Made by a program: the position numbers and the translations under genes. From Lojkania enalia (lineage: Eukaryota > Ascomycota > Dothideomycetes > Pleosporales), in contig ML986582.1 in the NCBI GenBank assembly GCA_010094045.1, positions 372,001 to 436,000 of the forward strand: a stretch of DNA of 64,000 nt, in the 5' to 3' direction. A model generated the notes under the pieces. That model was not told where the DNA came from. It was given only the letters and a program-made list of their open reading frames with translations, and ran no database searches. Position 1 is the first letter of the stretch, and each line of letters opens with the position of its first letter. Below are positions 21,305-32,400 of the stretch, piece after piece.

Positions 21305-24281
21305 ATGGGCGCCTCCGATTCCAAACTTACCTTCAAGCAAGGCATCTTCCGCCTGTCTGAGCCGAAGCAGATCCCCCCCGATGATGCATATTGGACAGGC
21401 GTACGCAGCCCGCGTAGTCGTTCACGAGCTCTGCTAACATGTGTCTATAGTTCTGGGAGCTTCCGGAGTCGACCGAAGATGTCTTCTCTCTGTTCTCGCC
21501 TGCCGACATACGCCGAACGCGCGACAACAACCTCGCTAATCTGGAGACCTTGATCTTGGCCGTCACGTCGAGGCTCTGTATCCTACGGAACCACCCGTCC
21601 TTCCCCGACCCCGAGCTTGCCCCGGAGCGGGACGCCCTGAACTGCATTCGTGTGCTCACAAGACTTCTTCCTTTCCTATACGAGGCCGATCACCTAGAGA
21701 GTTGGGAGGAGAAGTTTTTCTGGGGCGCGCGGCGCAAACGCAGCCGGCGAGGACAGATCACGAAGACTGAGGTCATCTTTGACGAAGCGGACCCGGAACA
21801 GACGCCCACTGACGCGCCACCCGAGTTCGAAAAGGCGAAGCCGCTTGCTGAAGAGCTCATCGATACCTTAGTAGATTTGCTCTTTTTCTCCGAGTTCACG
21901 CTGCCTAGAGTCCCATCCGGCAAGAATAAGGTCACCTACGCAATATGGCAGAGCGGAGTGGGGTGTAATACCCCAGTTGCATCCACTAAGGAGTTTGAGA
22001 ACAACAGAACTGAGATCTTACGGCTCCTCCTTACACTGGCGAGCAAATCGATGTATATGTCTGCTAGTAAGTGTATGTTCATTGGAGGGAAGAACTCAAC
22101 ACCTAACGGTGGCCAGATATACTACCCGTGAAGGGTGTCAAAGCGATCACGTACATGGCAACTTGCTCGGACAAGCAAATAGTGCTCTCTGTACTCTGTT
22201 CGCTTCTGAACACGGTACATAGCAGTTCTCACACTTCCCATTGACACGTGCTAAAATCCAGTAGACACTCAAATACAACCCAGCCTCATGGCATGTTCCT
22301 TACGATCATGTAGTCTTCAAAGATCAGAAACAAGTGCTTGTCACATATTGCCTACAGCTTCTCCTGGTCCTCATTCTATACCCAATCCCAGAACCAGGCA
22401 ACGGACCTGCACCAAGGAACTTTTTCCGGTACTACTTGTCGCGTCTCCACCGCCCGCAGGATTTTCAGTTCTTGGTCGATGGTATGACGAGAATACTAAA
22501 TCAACCAGTCAGTAGAATGCTTAAACTAAGACAATTTGAGGCTGACATTATTTAGCTCCAAGCCACATCCTCCTACCTCCCAGGAAGCCAGAAGTCGTTG
22601 ACGTGGGCGCCTGAAATGATCATGCTCTTCTGGGAAGCGCTTCAATGTAACAAACGATTCCGATCCTTCATCATTGATACCGATCGAGCACATGATTTCG
22701 TAGTATTGGTGCTCTACTATGCTATGGACCAACGCAATGACCCCGCCAAACAAGGACTGATTAGGATGTGTGTGTTTGTCCTCCAAACCCTAAGCGTGGA
22801 GCCTCAGTTTGGAAGAAGTCTTAATAAGACCTTCGAGGGACAAGAAACGCTTCCTGCCTCCATAAGAGTTGCCAATTTTCACGGCACATATGCTGACTAT
22901 CTCATCACTGTAAGAATTTCTATTCACGGCTTAATACTTGCTAATATTGGACAGTCTATATATACACTGCTCACTACAAGCAAGGGCAAACTTGATGCCA
23001 TCTACCCTGCTCTATTAGCAATTATCAATAATATTGCAGCATATGTCCAGAACCTCGGCCGCGCTCCGAGCTCAAAACTCTTGCAGCTTTTTGCATCCAT
23101 GTCATCGCCAAGCTTCTTGTTCGCAAACGAGACTAATCATACGTTACTCCAATCTTTGCTAGAGGCTTTCAATGCAATAATAGAGCACCAATATCAGTGT
23201 AAGTTTGTCCTGAATATCGAGCACTCTCCTAGCTAATATCTCTTATAGCAAACACAAATCTTGTATATGCGATAGTACGGTCGAGGAAAAGGTTCCAAGC
23301 CCTGAGAGATTTCACATTGGAAAGCGGGCAGGAGGAGATTGAGCGGCAGAACCAACTGAAGAAAGAGCAAGGCAATGAACTTCCGAGGGCAGACTCGATT
23401 GATAGCTTGAGGAGCCCTACGCTATCACGAACCCCTGGCCTAAGCGATGTGCCCGAGGAATCTAGTGCCTTCACCATTGGAGATGACGAAGACTCTGATA
23501 CTGAGAATCGTCCGCCGGAGCCGCCACATTCTCCATCGCAACCCTATCCAGGTGCATCGAGGAGTGCATCAACAGCGTCCTCGATTGATGATACAGTCCC
23601 GCAACAAGTGCGTGGTATGTCAGAAAAAGCGCGAGGAAAGAGGCCAGTTGGCCAGCCTGCATTTTCCAGGCAAAACAGCACCACCAGCCTCAATAGTGTT
23701 GCAACGCCAGCCCTGGGTGCGAATGAGTTTTTCACGCCAACCACTACATGGGTTAGTAAAAGTTAGCTATGCATTTGACAGTGCTAACTATTAACTAGAT
23801 TGAGAGCTGGCTACCGGAGTTGCCACTGCACACCATCCTTACCTTGATATCAGAACTTGCTCCCAGGCTACCTAGCTCAGGCCAGTCCGAGAACATCCCG
23901 GCGGCTTTAGAAGCTATACAAGAAACAGAAGTTCGCGGTATTGAACCGTCACCTATCAGAGTCCATCTCTTCGAATGGTCACCTCTGTCACTAGGTTGGT
24001 ACGAGTCACTATTATGGGGCTTTGTTTTCGCAGGGGAGATGCTTGTATCCAAAGGCACAGCAGGCGTGTGGAATAACACTAGCATAAGGCTTTTCAAGGT
24101 CCAGGAAACTGCAGCTCAGACGCCTTCGCTTCTAGCGCCCCGAGGTGCTGTAGACGCCGTGGGGAGTAACCTTGTGCAGCGGATTGGTAGCCTCAATCTC
24201 CGGGGTGCGACCACTCAGGTAGGTCAGAGGGCACCGACGAACGGTGGCAACAATGTGCCTCCTACGGTAAGAGACGTGTAA
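21305..24281 (+). CDS. Hid-1 family protein (Ecm30/Ftp105-like)
   Basis: Predicted 878-aa member of the HID1 family (animal HID-1, budding yeast Ecm30, fission yeast Ftp105), a peripheral Golgi-associated protein linked to secretory sorting and to localisation of a deubiquitinase in fission yeast. Eight exons: 21305-21400, 21451-22066, 22117-22214, 22265-22507, 22556-22909, 22955-23198, 23249-23751, 23799-24281. All seven introns are 45-50 bp and phases agree. The N-terminus MGASDSKLTFKQGIFRLSE is the hallmark of the family, with an N-myristoylation-type MGxxxS. Further signatures include YWTGFWELPES across the first junction and SWHVPYDHVVF in exon 4. A Ser/Pro-rich acidic linker (about 600-710, DDEDSDTENRPPEPP) separates the two conserved halves. 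One donor, GTCAGT, is non-consensus. Confidence 0.93.
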
Positions 24282-24790
24282 CTGCAGAACGAACGGGGTC
24301 TCCAAATGTTGGATGATCTCGAGTTGGCCACTGTGCTCTATTTTTTTTTTTTTTTTTTCCTTTGTGGAATGGAATTCTGGTTTCTTATTGGTGTACCTGT
24401 TATGCAACTTAGGCGTCTTGCCCGGTTCTGAATTGGCTTGATTGCAGATCAGCTCGGTTACACATCATGAAACTTTGTGGTGTGGCGTCAGGTGTGGCAG
24501 TGTTCTCCCTCCTGCGTCGAGTGGCGAGAACTTCATCTCAGCCGAACGGCCAACGATAACACAAGACACTCTTCCGGCCACTCTAGACTTCGCGAACCTG
24601 ATGCAATACACGCGTTCTCGTCATTTGATCCACGCGGTCATTACCCTTTATGCTATAAGTGTCATTTGAAATTGTATTTGGAATGCCAATTCCCCCTGCT
24701 CCGTTCCCTGTGTGATTGATGTACGGAACGTACACTCGTTCACAAATAGTTTTCTAAAATCCAGTGAATTGATTTTTTCAACTTTCGTTA
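24282..24790. other. Intergenic with T run
   Basis: 3' flank of the HID1-family gene and promoter of the epoxide-hydrolase-like gene. It includes an 18-nt T run at 24341-24358. No gene supported. Confidence 0.5.
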
Positions 24791-26877
24791 ATGGCTAATG
24801 TTACAAATGATGCGGAGGAACTGGACCCTGTCCAGCCTTATTCCATGCACGTATGTGCTCCTGCATTTTCTTCCGACCCCTCATCCTTCTCCCTCCTAAC
24901 ACTACCAGGTATCCTCCCGCTATCTCGAACTCACCAAGAAGAAACTACAGCTGACAAGGCTCCCGCGGGAGCTTGAGCTGCCGGAAGATAGAAGATGGGA
25001 GCATGGCACACCCAAAGCAGTACTAGAACCATTGCTTGACTATTGGTAAGTGTCTGAGGCGATACCCTCGTGGTCGCTTTCTGTCAGTTGGTCAAGTCAC
25101 TCCTTGAGCATTCTGCATATCGACGAGAATATTGGCGCATTACACGATGGCCAAGTTGTTACCTCGTTTTGCCTGCTCCAAGACTCAAGATCCGACGCAC
25201 CCGGAGAGAAGCGATTAGCACTCAAGAGTCATCTTGAGATGTGTCCATAATGTATACCAGTATTGTCATTATTCTCTCACTTTCATTTTTATTTTTATTT
25301 TTTCCAACCGACCAGAGCACCCTGCTTAGACCTTGGGACTAAAGAAAAAACCTGCAGTGTGCCTTTCGCACAGCAGAACACCCGGGCGTCCTTGGTCTCG
25401 CGAATGGCATCCTATCACACACCCCCTATATCACGTCGCATATACCCTTCTGACCTTGATATAGGTTAGAGAAATACGACTGGCGGACACAGGAAGCCCA
25501 CTTCAACTCTTCGCTCCCTCAGTTCCGCACCACGGTCAAAATATCACCAACTCTAGGCGATCCTGCCGTAGCTTCTCATTCGCTTCGAATACATTTTGTC
25601 CATAAGCGATCGAAACATAACAATGCTATACCGCTTGTCTTCTGCCACACATGGCCGTCGTCGTTCATCGAGGTCGAGAAGGTCATCGACGCGTTGACTG
25701 ATCCCCAGAGCCTTCCTAGTTTCGGTGCTGGCGCCCAACAGGCTTTCCATGTCGTAGCTCCGAGTATTCCGGGGTTTGGATTCAGCGATGCGAGTTCGAC
25801 AGAAAACTTTGGACTAAGAGAGACGGCGGCGATGTTCAACGGTCTTATGGAGAAGCTGGGCTACCATCAATATGTAGCACACGGGACAGGATGGTGAGCA
25901 ACCATGGAAATAGGCCCTTATCCGGGCTGCTAACAGATAACAGGGGCTTTAGAATCTGTCGAGCGTTGGCTTTGGATCACCCTGAGAATTGCCTCGCTGT
26001 TCATACTACGAATCCAACCTTCGAAGAGCCTACTCTTAAGCACAGTCCTCTAGCCTATATGAAGTATCGCGTTGCACGTCTAACAAGAGCAAAGATACCA
26101 TTTCTAAGCTTTGGATACGTGCCAGCCGAGATAGTAGATGGTTCTCAATCGGAGGCTAGAGCGCTTACTCGAGGCTTCTTTCATAGTCTCAGGCCATCAC
26201 GAGGAACCATGTCCCTGTTCTACTCTCTACGGCCGCAAACACTATCTTTCTCACTCTGCGACTCTCCCGTCGGCCTCCTAGGCGCGCTTCTCGATATTAT
26301 CCATACGCGCGCTCCCTCTTCGTCGCCGATAACATCGCGATCCCGGTCGCCGTTTCTGTCGCCGGCAGAACTCGAAATGCAAGACTCGCATCACGACCGT
26401 AGATCGCACGACGACCAGATTGAACCTGCATCTTCGGCACGCCCCGAAGCACCCTTCAACCCGCTCCAGAGCGAAATCGAAGCGCGGCACTACACTTGGT
26501 CTCCGACCGAGCTGCTCAACTGGACCATGATGCAATGGCTTCCAGGACCTGAAGCCAGTCTGCGCTGGCTACGCTGCGCCCAGCTCTCCATGTCACCAGA
26601 CTCGATCCCGTCCACGGCGTACAGTCCAATCCTACTGGGCATCTCCACCTTTCGATCGCGGCACGCGAGCCACCCGCCGGCACCGCTCATGTTCGGATCG
26701 ACTCAATGGCCCATTGCGTGGGTGAAGCGACACCAGCGCCCCGCCACGCTGCCAGCATGGGAGGCGCCAGACCTGCTGGTGCTCGACATGCGCGAGTGCT
26801 TCGGCGGGCTCGTGGCGCAAGGGCGGCTGATGCTGCGCAAGTTTCCAGACTCGGAAACAGAGGGCGGCGGACGTTAA
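24791..26877 (+). CDS. Epoxide hydrolase-like protein, catalytic residues lost
   Basis: Predicted 519-aa alpha/beta-hydrolase with an epoxide hydrolase N-terminal region (KKKLQLTRLPRELELPEDR; LEKYDWRTQEAHFN). Exons: 24791-24850, 24909-25045, 25465-25893, 25944-26877; phases agree. Fold signatures survive: FVVAPS-like HVVAPSIPGFGFS and the C-terminal AWEAPDLLVLDMRECF. The catalytic motifs do not. The nucleophile elbow, normally GGDWG, reads HGTGWG with Gly208 in place of Asp. The oxyanion HGxP reads HTWP at 127-130. The RH-x-RGGHFAAWE segment reads RHQRPATLPAWE, with Thr477 where the catalytic His belongs. A low-complexity Ser/Arg/His-rich insert (about 350-400) makes it longer than usual. The second intron is 419 bp, unusually long here. 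I infer a pseudoenzyme or a gene losing function. Confidence 0.75.
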
Positions 26878-28109
26878 TTTGCGTCGAAGGCTGCTATTAC
26901 TTATAGAAAGACAACGTTATGCGTATATGACTAGGAGGATGAATTAGTTCCAGAGTTTGGTCGTGTCTGGCAGCATGCAGGGTGGAGGGCTTGGGGGATG
27001 CAGGAAGTAGCACGCGGGAAAGCAGTGCAGGCGGACGACCTAGGTATGCTTGGATGCAGCGCCCGGCATGGGGGAGCGCGCCCGTGTGAGATGGGGTAAT
27101 ATATTGTTGGGCTGAGGTGGTATGGGCATGGTTGAGGGCTGTTGGGTACATGTATAGTGCGAGTATGGGTGCTGTATATGTCGCGTTGCTATCTTTGGCG
27201 TACACAATCATCGGGGTAAAGTTCTGGTACATGAAGGACTGGTACATGAGGGGGGGAAACGACGCGCACAATCTGCGACAGTGCCCGGGTACATTTGAAA
27301 TGAATGAAGCTGTAGCGTCCACTGGCTCTCCCTTTGGAATGCTGAGCAATGGCAGCACGCTGAATTCTCCGCGGCAGGCGGCGAGGCTGTGCGCCTACGG
27401 TCCTGGTCTCGTGGGACGGCGGGCTGGGGCTCGGGTGTCTGCGTGGAGAGCGGACTATGGACAGCGGGGCGCTAATATTATATTAGGCGTTGAATAATAA
27501 CACTGCTGAGAAAGGAGGGGGGGAGGCGGTGACGGCTGCACGGTGGCTAACGGCGCCTTGGACGAAAAGAACGGGGAGCCCATGGCGGCTGGTGGGCGCT
27601 ACGGGACTGGGCAGTCGGCGGCCGCGGGGTGGGCGCCACGAGTGCAGGGAAGGAAGGAACCACTCAAGCGTCATCGCGCGGGCAAGCGCGAAAATATCCC
27701 TCACCAACACCGACACCTGAGCGAAAATTCACCACACGCCTCGACTCTGCTCCTCTTCCAACCACCCGCCACCTCTGCAAACACCACAATTTCACTGTGC
27801 AAGCTCCCGCCTGCCCCCGCAAGCTACGCTGCGTCCCTCACATCGCGCCTGCTGAGCTCTTCCGCCGCACACCCGCCAGCTTCTGCGCAACACTCTGCCT
27901 GTGGCCGCTGCTCACCGCACCATAGCATTAACTGCCGCTCCAGCAGCCATTGCCTCGTTCACACCACCACCACCACCGCAACGACCCTCTGCTCCTAGCC
28001 GGCCCGGAAGATCCATCAAGCTGGCACGACTACTGTCCACGCGCACTGCTACTGCATAGGCCATCGTCGCCCGCAGACCGCCTTTGCCCTTCGTCTCCAC
28101 CGGCTTTCC
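26878..28109. other. GC-rich region upstream of AdoMetDC
   Basis: No supported gene. Overlapping open frames on both strands between 26.9 and 27.7 kb lack family signatures and mostly lack ATG starts. From about 27.66 kb onward ATG triplets are almost absent on the plus strand, as expected of a transcribed leader. Confidence 0.45.
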
Positions 28110-28157
28110 ATGCGTCGTGAGGACCTGGTACGATTCCTATCCAAGCCTGCGAAGTGA
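28110..28157 (+). promoter_or_regulatory. Sole upstream ATG in AdoMetDC leader: uORF or alternative first exon
   Basis: Scanning from 27661 to the main start at 28649, the only plus-strand ATG is here. Unspliced, it encodes a 15-residue peptide (MRREDLVRFLSKPAK) ending at TGA. That TGA lies within a possible splice donor, GTGAGC at 28154. If the region 28154-28632 is removed (acceptor TTGCAG), codon AA|G continues in frame through PSPQE into the main ATG, adding 21 residues to AdoMetDC. Polyamine-responsive uORFs are established for mammalian and plant AdoMetDC mRNAs; whether this one acts that way is inference. Confidence 0.5.
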
Positions 28158-28648
28158 GCGCCCCTGTCTGTTGCGAAGCACCACACTACACTTCGAGTCT
28201 TGCTGCATCCCGACTGACCCCTCCCACAGGCCCAGATAACACCCTCTACGCTCCTCCGCCCAACACCCGTTTTCAAACCCCACTAGGCAGATCTCCTCGT
28301 CTGCTGGACCCGATACTTCCCCAGGGTATCGGAATCTAGTCGCTCGAGGACCACAACCGACTGACACCATTTCCCGGCGCAAAGCCTCGTTTATTCCCCT
28401 CTCCGCCCGACCCCCCTAACGCCCTTTACGGACGTTTCGAACAACCTACTCATCTGCAGCTGGCATACGCCAGCCCTCGTACTCTCATCCTCCCCGTGGG
28501 CCTTCTCTTCTCAGGCGGACACCGCATTGTTCGTCTGGGCGGCAGATAGTGCTTCACCGTCTCACTGTCAGAGCCCCTGATTGCCCATTCCAAAGCCACC
28601 CGTCAAGACAGCTAGTTGTTCGGTGCTTGCAGGCCAAGTCCCCAAGAG

Positions 28649-30256
28649 ATGGTCAATACTGAGATCCCAAAACACTACACTGCGTCTCCATCATCGTATG
28701 TTGGTACACCGCAGCTGACTATCAAAAAAGAGGCTACTATCGGTCTCGACTCTACCAATGCCTTCGAAGGACCCGAGAAACTCTTAGAAGTATGGTTTGC
28801 CTCTGGCGCCACCGATCTGCCAGGCCGGGCGCACCCGCTTGGGCTTAAAGCTGTTCCGGCTGAGAGCTGGGAGAAGATGTTGGACCTCGTCCATTGCAAA
28901 GTCCTGTCCGTTGTCAGGTCCGACCACGTCGACGCCTACCTGCTCTCTGAGTCCAGCCTGTTTGTCTTTCCCCACAAGGTCATTCTCAAAACTTGTGGTA
29001 CTACCACCTTACTCTATGGCCTTCCCTCCTTACTGGAAATTGCTGCTCTAGAAGCCGGGTTCCCCCACATAGCTGCTCAACCTCTCAACGGCATCGCTGC
29101 TGCAGCAACCCCGTACCGCGTCTTCTACAGCAGGAAGAACTTCCTCATGCCGGACCAGCAGCGCGGGCCCCATCGTAGCTGGCGCGATGAAGTTCGCTTC
29201 CTCGACCAGCGATTCCTTGGCGGCAGCGCATACATGATCGGAAAGATGAACGGAGAGCATTGGTATCTGTACATCACAGGACCGGATACTCGCTTGACTC
29301 CCCCTCCGAGCCCGGATAGGGAGAGGCTCGACATTCCGGAGACTGAGACCAAATTTATGAGCTACCCTCAGCGCATGCTCCCGGAGCATATGACGGACGC
29401 AGAGGAGGACGAGACCTTGGAAATTCTTATGACCGACCTCGATGAGAAGAATGCCCGTCAGTTCTATCTCGAGGACGCGAGTGCGGTCGCGGAAGGTCAG
29501 TTTTTCCAAAAGGCTCGTGAAGCTCGCAAGAACGCCATCCAGTCCCTTGGCGTCATCCAAGAGGAGAAGTGCGAGAGCCTTGGCGGCTCCATTGTCCCCG
29601 ATTCCGGAGCCGACACTCGAGCTGTCTCTGAAGACAGCTTCGATGTCTTCGAGCAGACCTCATCTGATCACTCCGGCTTCAGCTCGGACGAAGACCTCAC
29701 CTTTCCTGAAGAGCTCACCACCGAGGGTCACACCCTCGGCAACGTCGTCTCCGAGACCTGCGGCCTAGCCGACGTCTACCCAACTTCCAAGTACCCGGAC
29801 GCCCGCATTGACGCCTACCTCTTCACCCCCTGCGGCTTCTCCGCCAACGGCGTCATTCCAGCTCCTGGTGGTGCGACTCACGGCTCCAAAACCGGCTCCG
29901 ATGCTACCCACTACTTCACCGTGCACGTCACTCCAGAGCCTGTCTGCAGCTACGCCTCCTTCGAAACCAGTGTCCCCACTCGCCAGTCTGGCCGTGAAAC
30001 GGCCGAGATTGTGGAGCATGTCGTGGGCATCTTCAAGCCCGGCCGGTTCAGTGTCACCATCTTTGAGGCCAAGAAACCCGGGGACGAGGGACTAGGACAT
30101 GGTGTCAAGAAGGGGATGCGCATGGATGGGATAAAGGGGTATCGCAGGGTGGATCGCATCGTGCATGATCTAGATGGGTATGATTTGGTTTTTAGGTACT
30201 ATGAGAGGGATGATTGGAAGGGAGGGCAGCCCAGGTTGGGGGAGGTGGGGTATTGA
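28649..30256 (+). CDS. SPE2: S-adenosylmethionine decarboxylase proenzyme
   Basis: 535-aa AdoMetDC, which makes decarboxylated S-adenosylmethionine, the aminopropyl donor for spermidine and spermine. The pyruvoyl cofactor arises by self-cleavage at Glu101-Ser102 in YLLSESSLFVF. The active-site Glu motif is FEGPEKLLEVWF at 39-50, and Cys116 sits in KTCGTTT. Other conserved blocks are RVFYSRKNF, GSAYMIGKMNGEHWYLY and the C-terminal substrate and processing region. An acidic, low-similarity insert at about 230-370 is common in fungal forms. The main ATG gives MVNTEIPKHY, a normal fungal N-terminus. An upstream in-frame start at 28110 through a 479-bp intron is an alternative. The leader is long, GC-rich and nearly free of ATG, suggesting translational regulation. 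Confidence 0.95.
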   Translation: MVNTEIPKHYTASPSSYVGTPQLTIKKEATIGLDSTNAFEGPEKLLEVWFASGATDLPGRAHPLGLKAVPAESWEKMLDLVHCKVLSVVRSDHVDAYLLSESSLFVFPHKVILKTCGTTTLLYGLPSLLEIAALEAGFPHIAAQPLNGIAAAATPYRVFYSRKNFLMPDQQRGPHRSWRDEVRFLDQRFLGGSAYMIGKMNGEHWYLYITGPDTRLTPPPSPDRERLDIPETETKFMSYPQRMLPEHMTDAEEDETLEILMTDLDEKNARQFYLEDASAVAEGQFFQKAREARKNAIQSLGVIQEEKCESLGGSIVPDSGADTRAVSEDSFDVFEQTSSDHSGFSSDEDLTFPEELTTEGHTLGNVVSETCGLADVYPTSKYPDARIDAYLFTPCGFSANGVIPAPGGATHGSKTGSDATHYFTVHVTPEPVCSYASFETSVPTRQSGRETAEIVEHVVGIFKPGRFSVTIFEAKKPGDEGLGHGVKKGMRMDGIKGYRRVDRIVHDLDGYDLVFRYYERDDWKGGQPRLGEVGY

Positions 30257-32089
30257 GTTTGGATGGACGGGGGATGGTGGAGGATGGGGGATTGAAAAAG
30301 TTTGGTGATGTGGGAAGTTTTTTTGGGATTGTTGATTGGAAGGGAGGTTTGGAAGTGAGATTCTAATGGAAGGGTTCCTGTCTTTATCGTGCTTGTGTTT
30401 GAGCTTGTGCTATTTTGCGTGGGCAGTTTTGTGGATGGGGATGTGGTAAATTGGTTCTGGGAATGAGCCGGGTTTGTAGATGAGGATGAAATGAGTTTGA
30501 TTGTTTTGACTGGGGAAATGGTGTCTTTAATACGTGTGCGATGTTTGCTATTAGTTGTTGGTGATGTGTGTGATGCCAGCACTTTTTAGAGGGTTGGAAA
30601 AGGTGGGTTCGACAGTCGTTTAACTTTTTAAAAAATCTTTAAATCTTTAATTTATTCATTTAAAAGAAATATTAGAAAAAAACCAAATTTTTTTTTTTTT
30701 TTTTTTTTTCGGGCGTTGCGGTTGTTCGGTGGTGTTGAGGCAGACAAAAAGATAGAATAGAACTATGGTGAATTTCTATGATTCGATTGTTGTGTAAGAA
30801 GATAAAGGAATCAGGGGTGGTAATAGGTATACGTTTATTTAATTTTGTAAGAGCGGGCTAGTAAGAGCCCGTTGAATATACTAACTAGTATGCCAGATTG
30901 GTGGTATAAAAACAGTCGGCGCGGCGAGTAGGAGGACGAGGCTAGGGAAAATAGTCTTATATAGATGGTGTAGGTAGCAGAGATAGAAAAGAGATTTTCT
31001 ATTTCCTAGAGGCGGTGTAAAGGGGAAAGGGAAAATGTAGCTGTAGGATGGTAAGAGTAGAGAGGTAGGGAGGGAAGAATGTCTTAGAAGGTCAAGTGCA
31101 GGGTCTATAGGGTCGCGTATTTGGAGCGAGATAGGCAAAATTAGTAGGAAGGTTCTCTTAGAGAGAAAAGGATTTTATGGGGAAGCGTTGTGTGGTGTTG
31201 ATGTGGTAAATGTGTTAGGTTGTGTAGTATTGATATTGGGGGAATATATTGCACAAGGATTACGTAGAAATATAGCTTTAAGGGGCACTTGTCCCTTCTA
31301 GTACAGTTCATTGGTGTAAGGCTTGTAATTGGTCGACGACGATGGAATGGTCGCGAGTATTCGATAGATTTCTTTCTAGCACAGCACATAGACATGCGAC
31401 TTAGCGAAGAGGTATCCCTTGTGGAAGACGGTTGATTGACAGCGACAGAATCTGGCGACGAGATTGAGTGAATAAGGGAAGGAAGCAGGACTCTGGCGTG
31501 ACTATGGGAGGGGATGGAAGTTGACTGGAGACTTGGTGCGGTCTGGGGGGAAATGATGGGCGATGTAGGGGGTTATGTTATCAGGAGATCTAATATGTTG
31601 GAGTCTGCTGATAATGTTGTTGTTTCCAGTTGAGCGGGTAGCAATTTGTCAGAATGCGGTAAGGATGCCCGTAGCTATTAAGCTAGATGAAAGTACAGGA
31701 AGTCGCCCCGACCCGCCTGTTATTGTTCTACGGCTGCAGGGGGTTGCCTATTTCATCGCTGCTGAGCTAGACACCGTCTTGCGATCCTATATTGATAGCG
31801 ACCCTTTGCTAAAACTCCATCATCAATGCTCGAGACTTCTTAACTTGGAAATGACATCTTGCTCCCCTGCCGCAGGAATACAGGATAAAAGACGCTTTCA
31901 CTTTGCCCCATGTCTGGCGCCTAGTTGTTTTCCATGATCCTTAATAGTCGAGAAACAGCACTAAATGAAGAGCACTGGGTAAGTTAGGCTCCATACTAGT
32001 ATATATACCAGTTCTCTCGCTGCTTTGCTCCATATTCTCTACATCTATCCGCCCTTGGACAGTCCTACTACCCTAATTTAGAATCCACT
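30257..32089. other. AT-rich region with T run, no intact gene
   Basis: Starts with the AdoMetDC 3' flank. It includes a 22-nt T run at 30688-30709 next to an A/T-dense stretch, then sequence with only short frames. One 120-codon plus-strand frame near 31.6-31.9 kb has no recognisable features. Confidence 0.45.
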
Positions 32090-32400
32090 ATGCCACCCAA
32101 TACCTAGAAGGTCAAATCGACATTCTAATACCGAAGATTCCAATAACCCCTCTAAGGCTACAGATCCGATGCAGGCTCAAATTAGACACCATCGCACACG
32201 GCAGCCCCAAAAGCCTTTTGACGGAATCATTCCATTTGGCCCCTCTATTAATATCAGAGAAGGCTGGGTACCACGCAAGACTCCTAGGTCAAAGAATCCC
32301 GGCATTTCATCAAAAACGCAGGTAGGTCAAACTGTCAAGGTGATTTTACCTACAAAAAGTAAAACTGATTTCCTACTATAGATGCCCCGAATGGCAGCGA
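32090..32400 (+). pseudogene. Possible RIP-damaged coding relic
   Basis: An ATG at 32090 opens a frame with TAG/TAA at several positions that could each derive from CAG/CAA by C-to-T change. The overlapping frame contains QPQKPFDGIIPFGPSINI and is open for 70 codons from 32169. This looks like decayed coding sequence, but no family is recognised and the evidence is weak. Confidence 0.25.

Noticed and set aside
26897..27497. Overlapping open frames on both strands (126 and 153 codons), one with hydrophobic N-terminus
   Set aside because: They overlap each other, start at GTG or other non-ATG codons and carry no family motif. GC-rich promoter DNA gives long chance frames.
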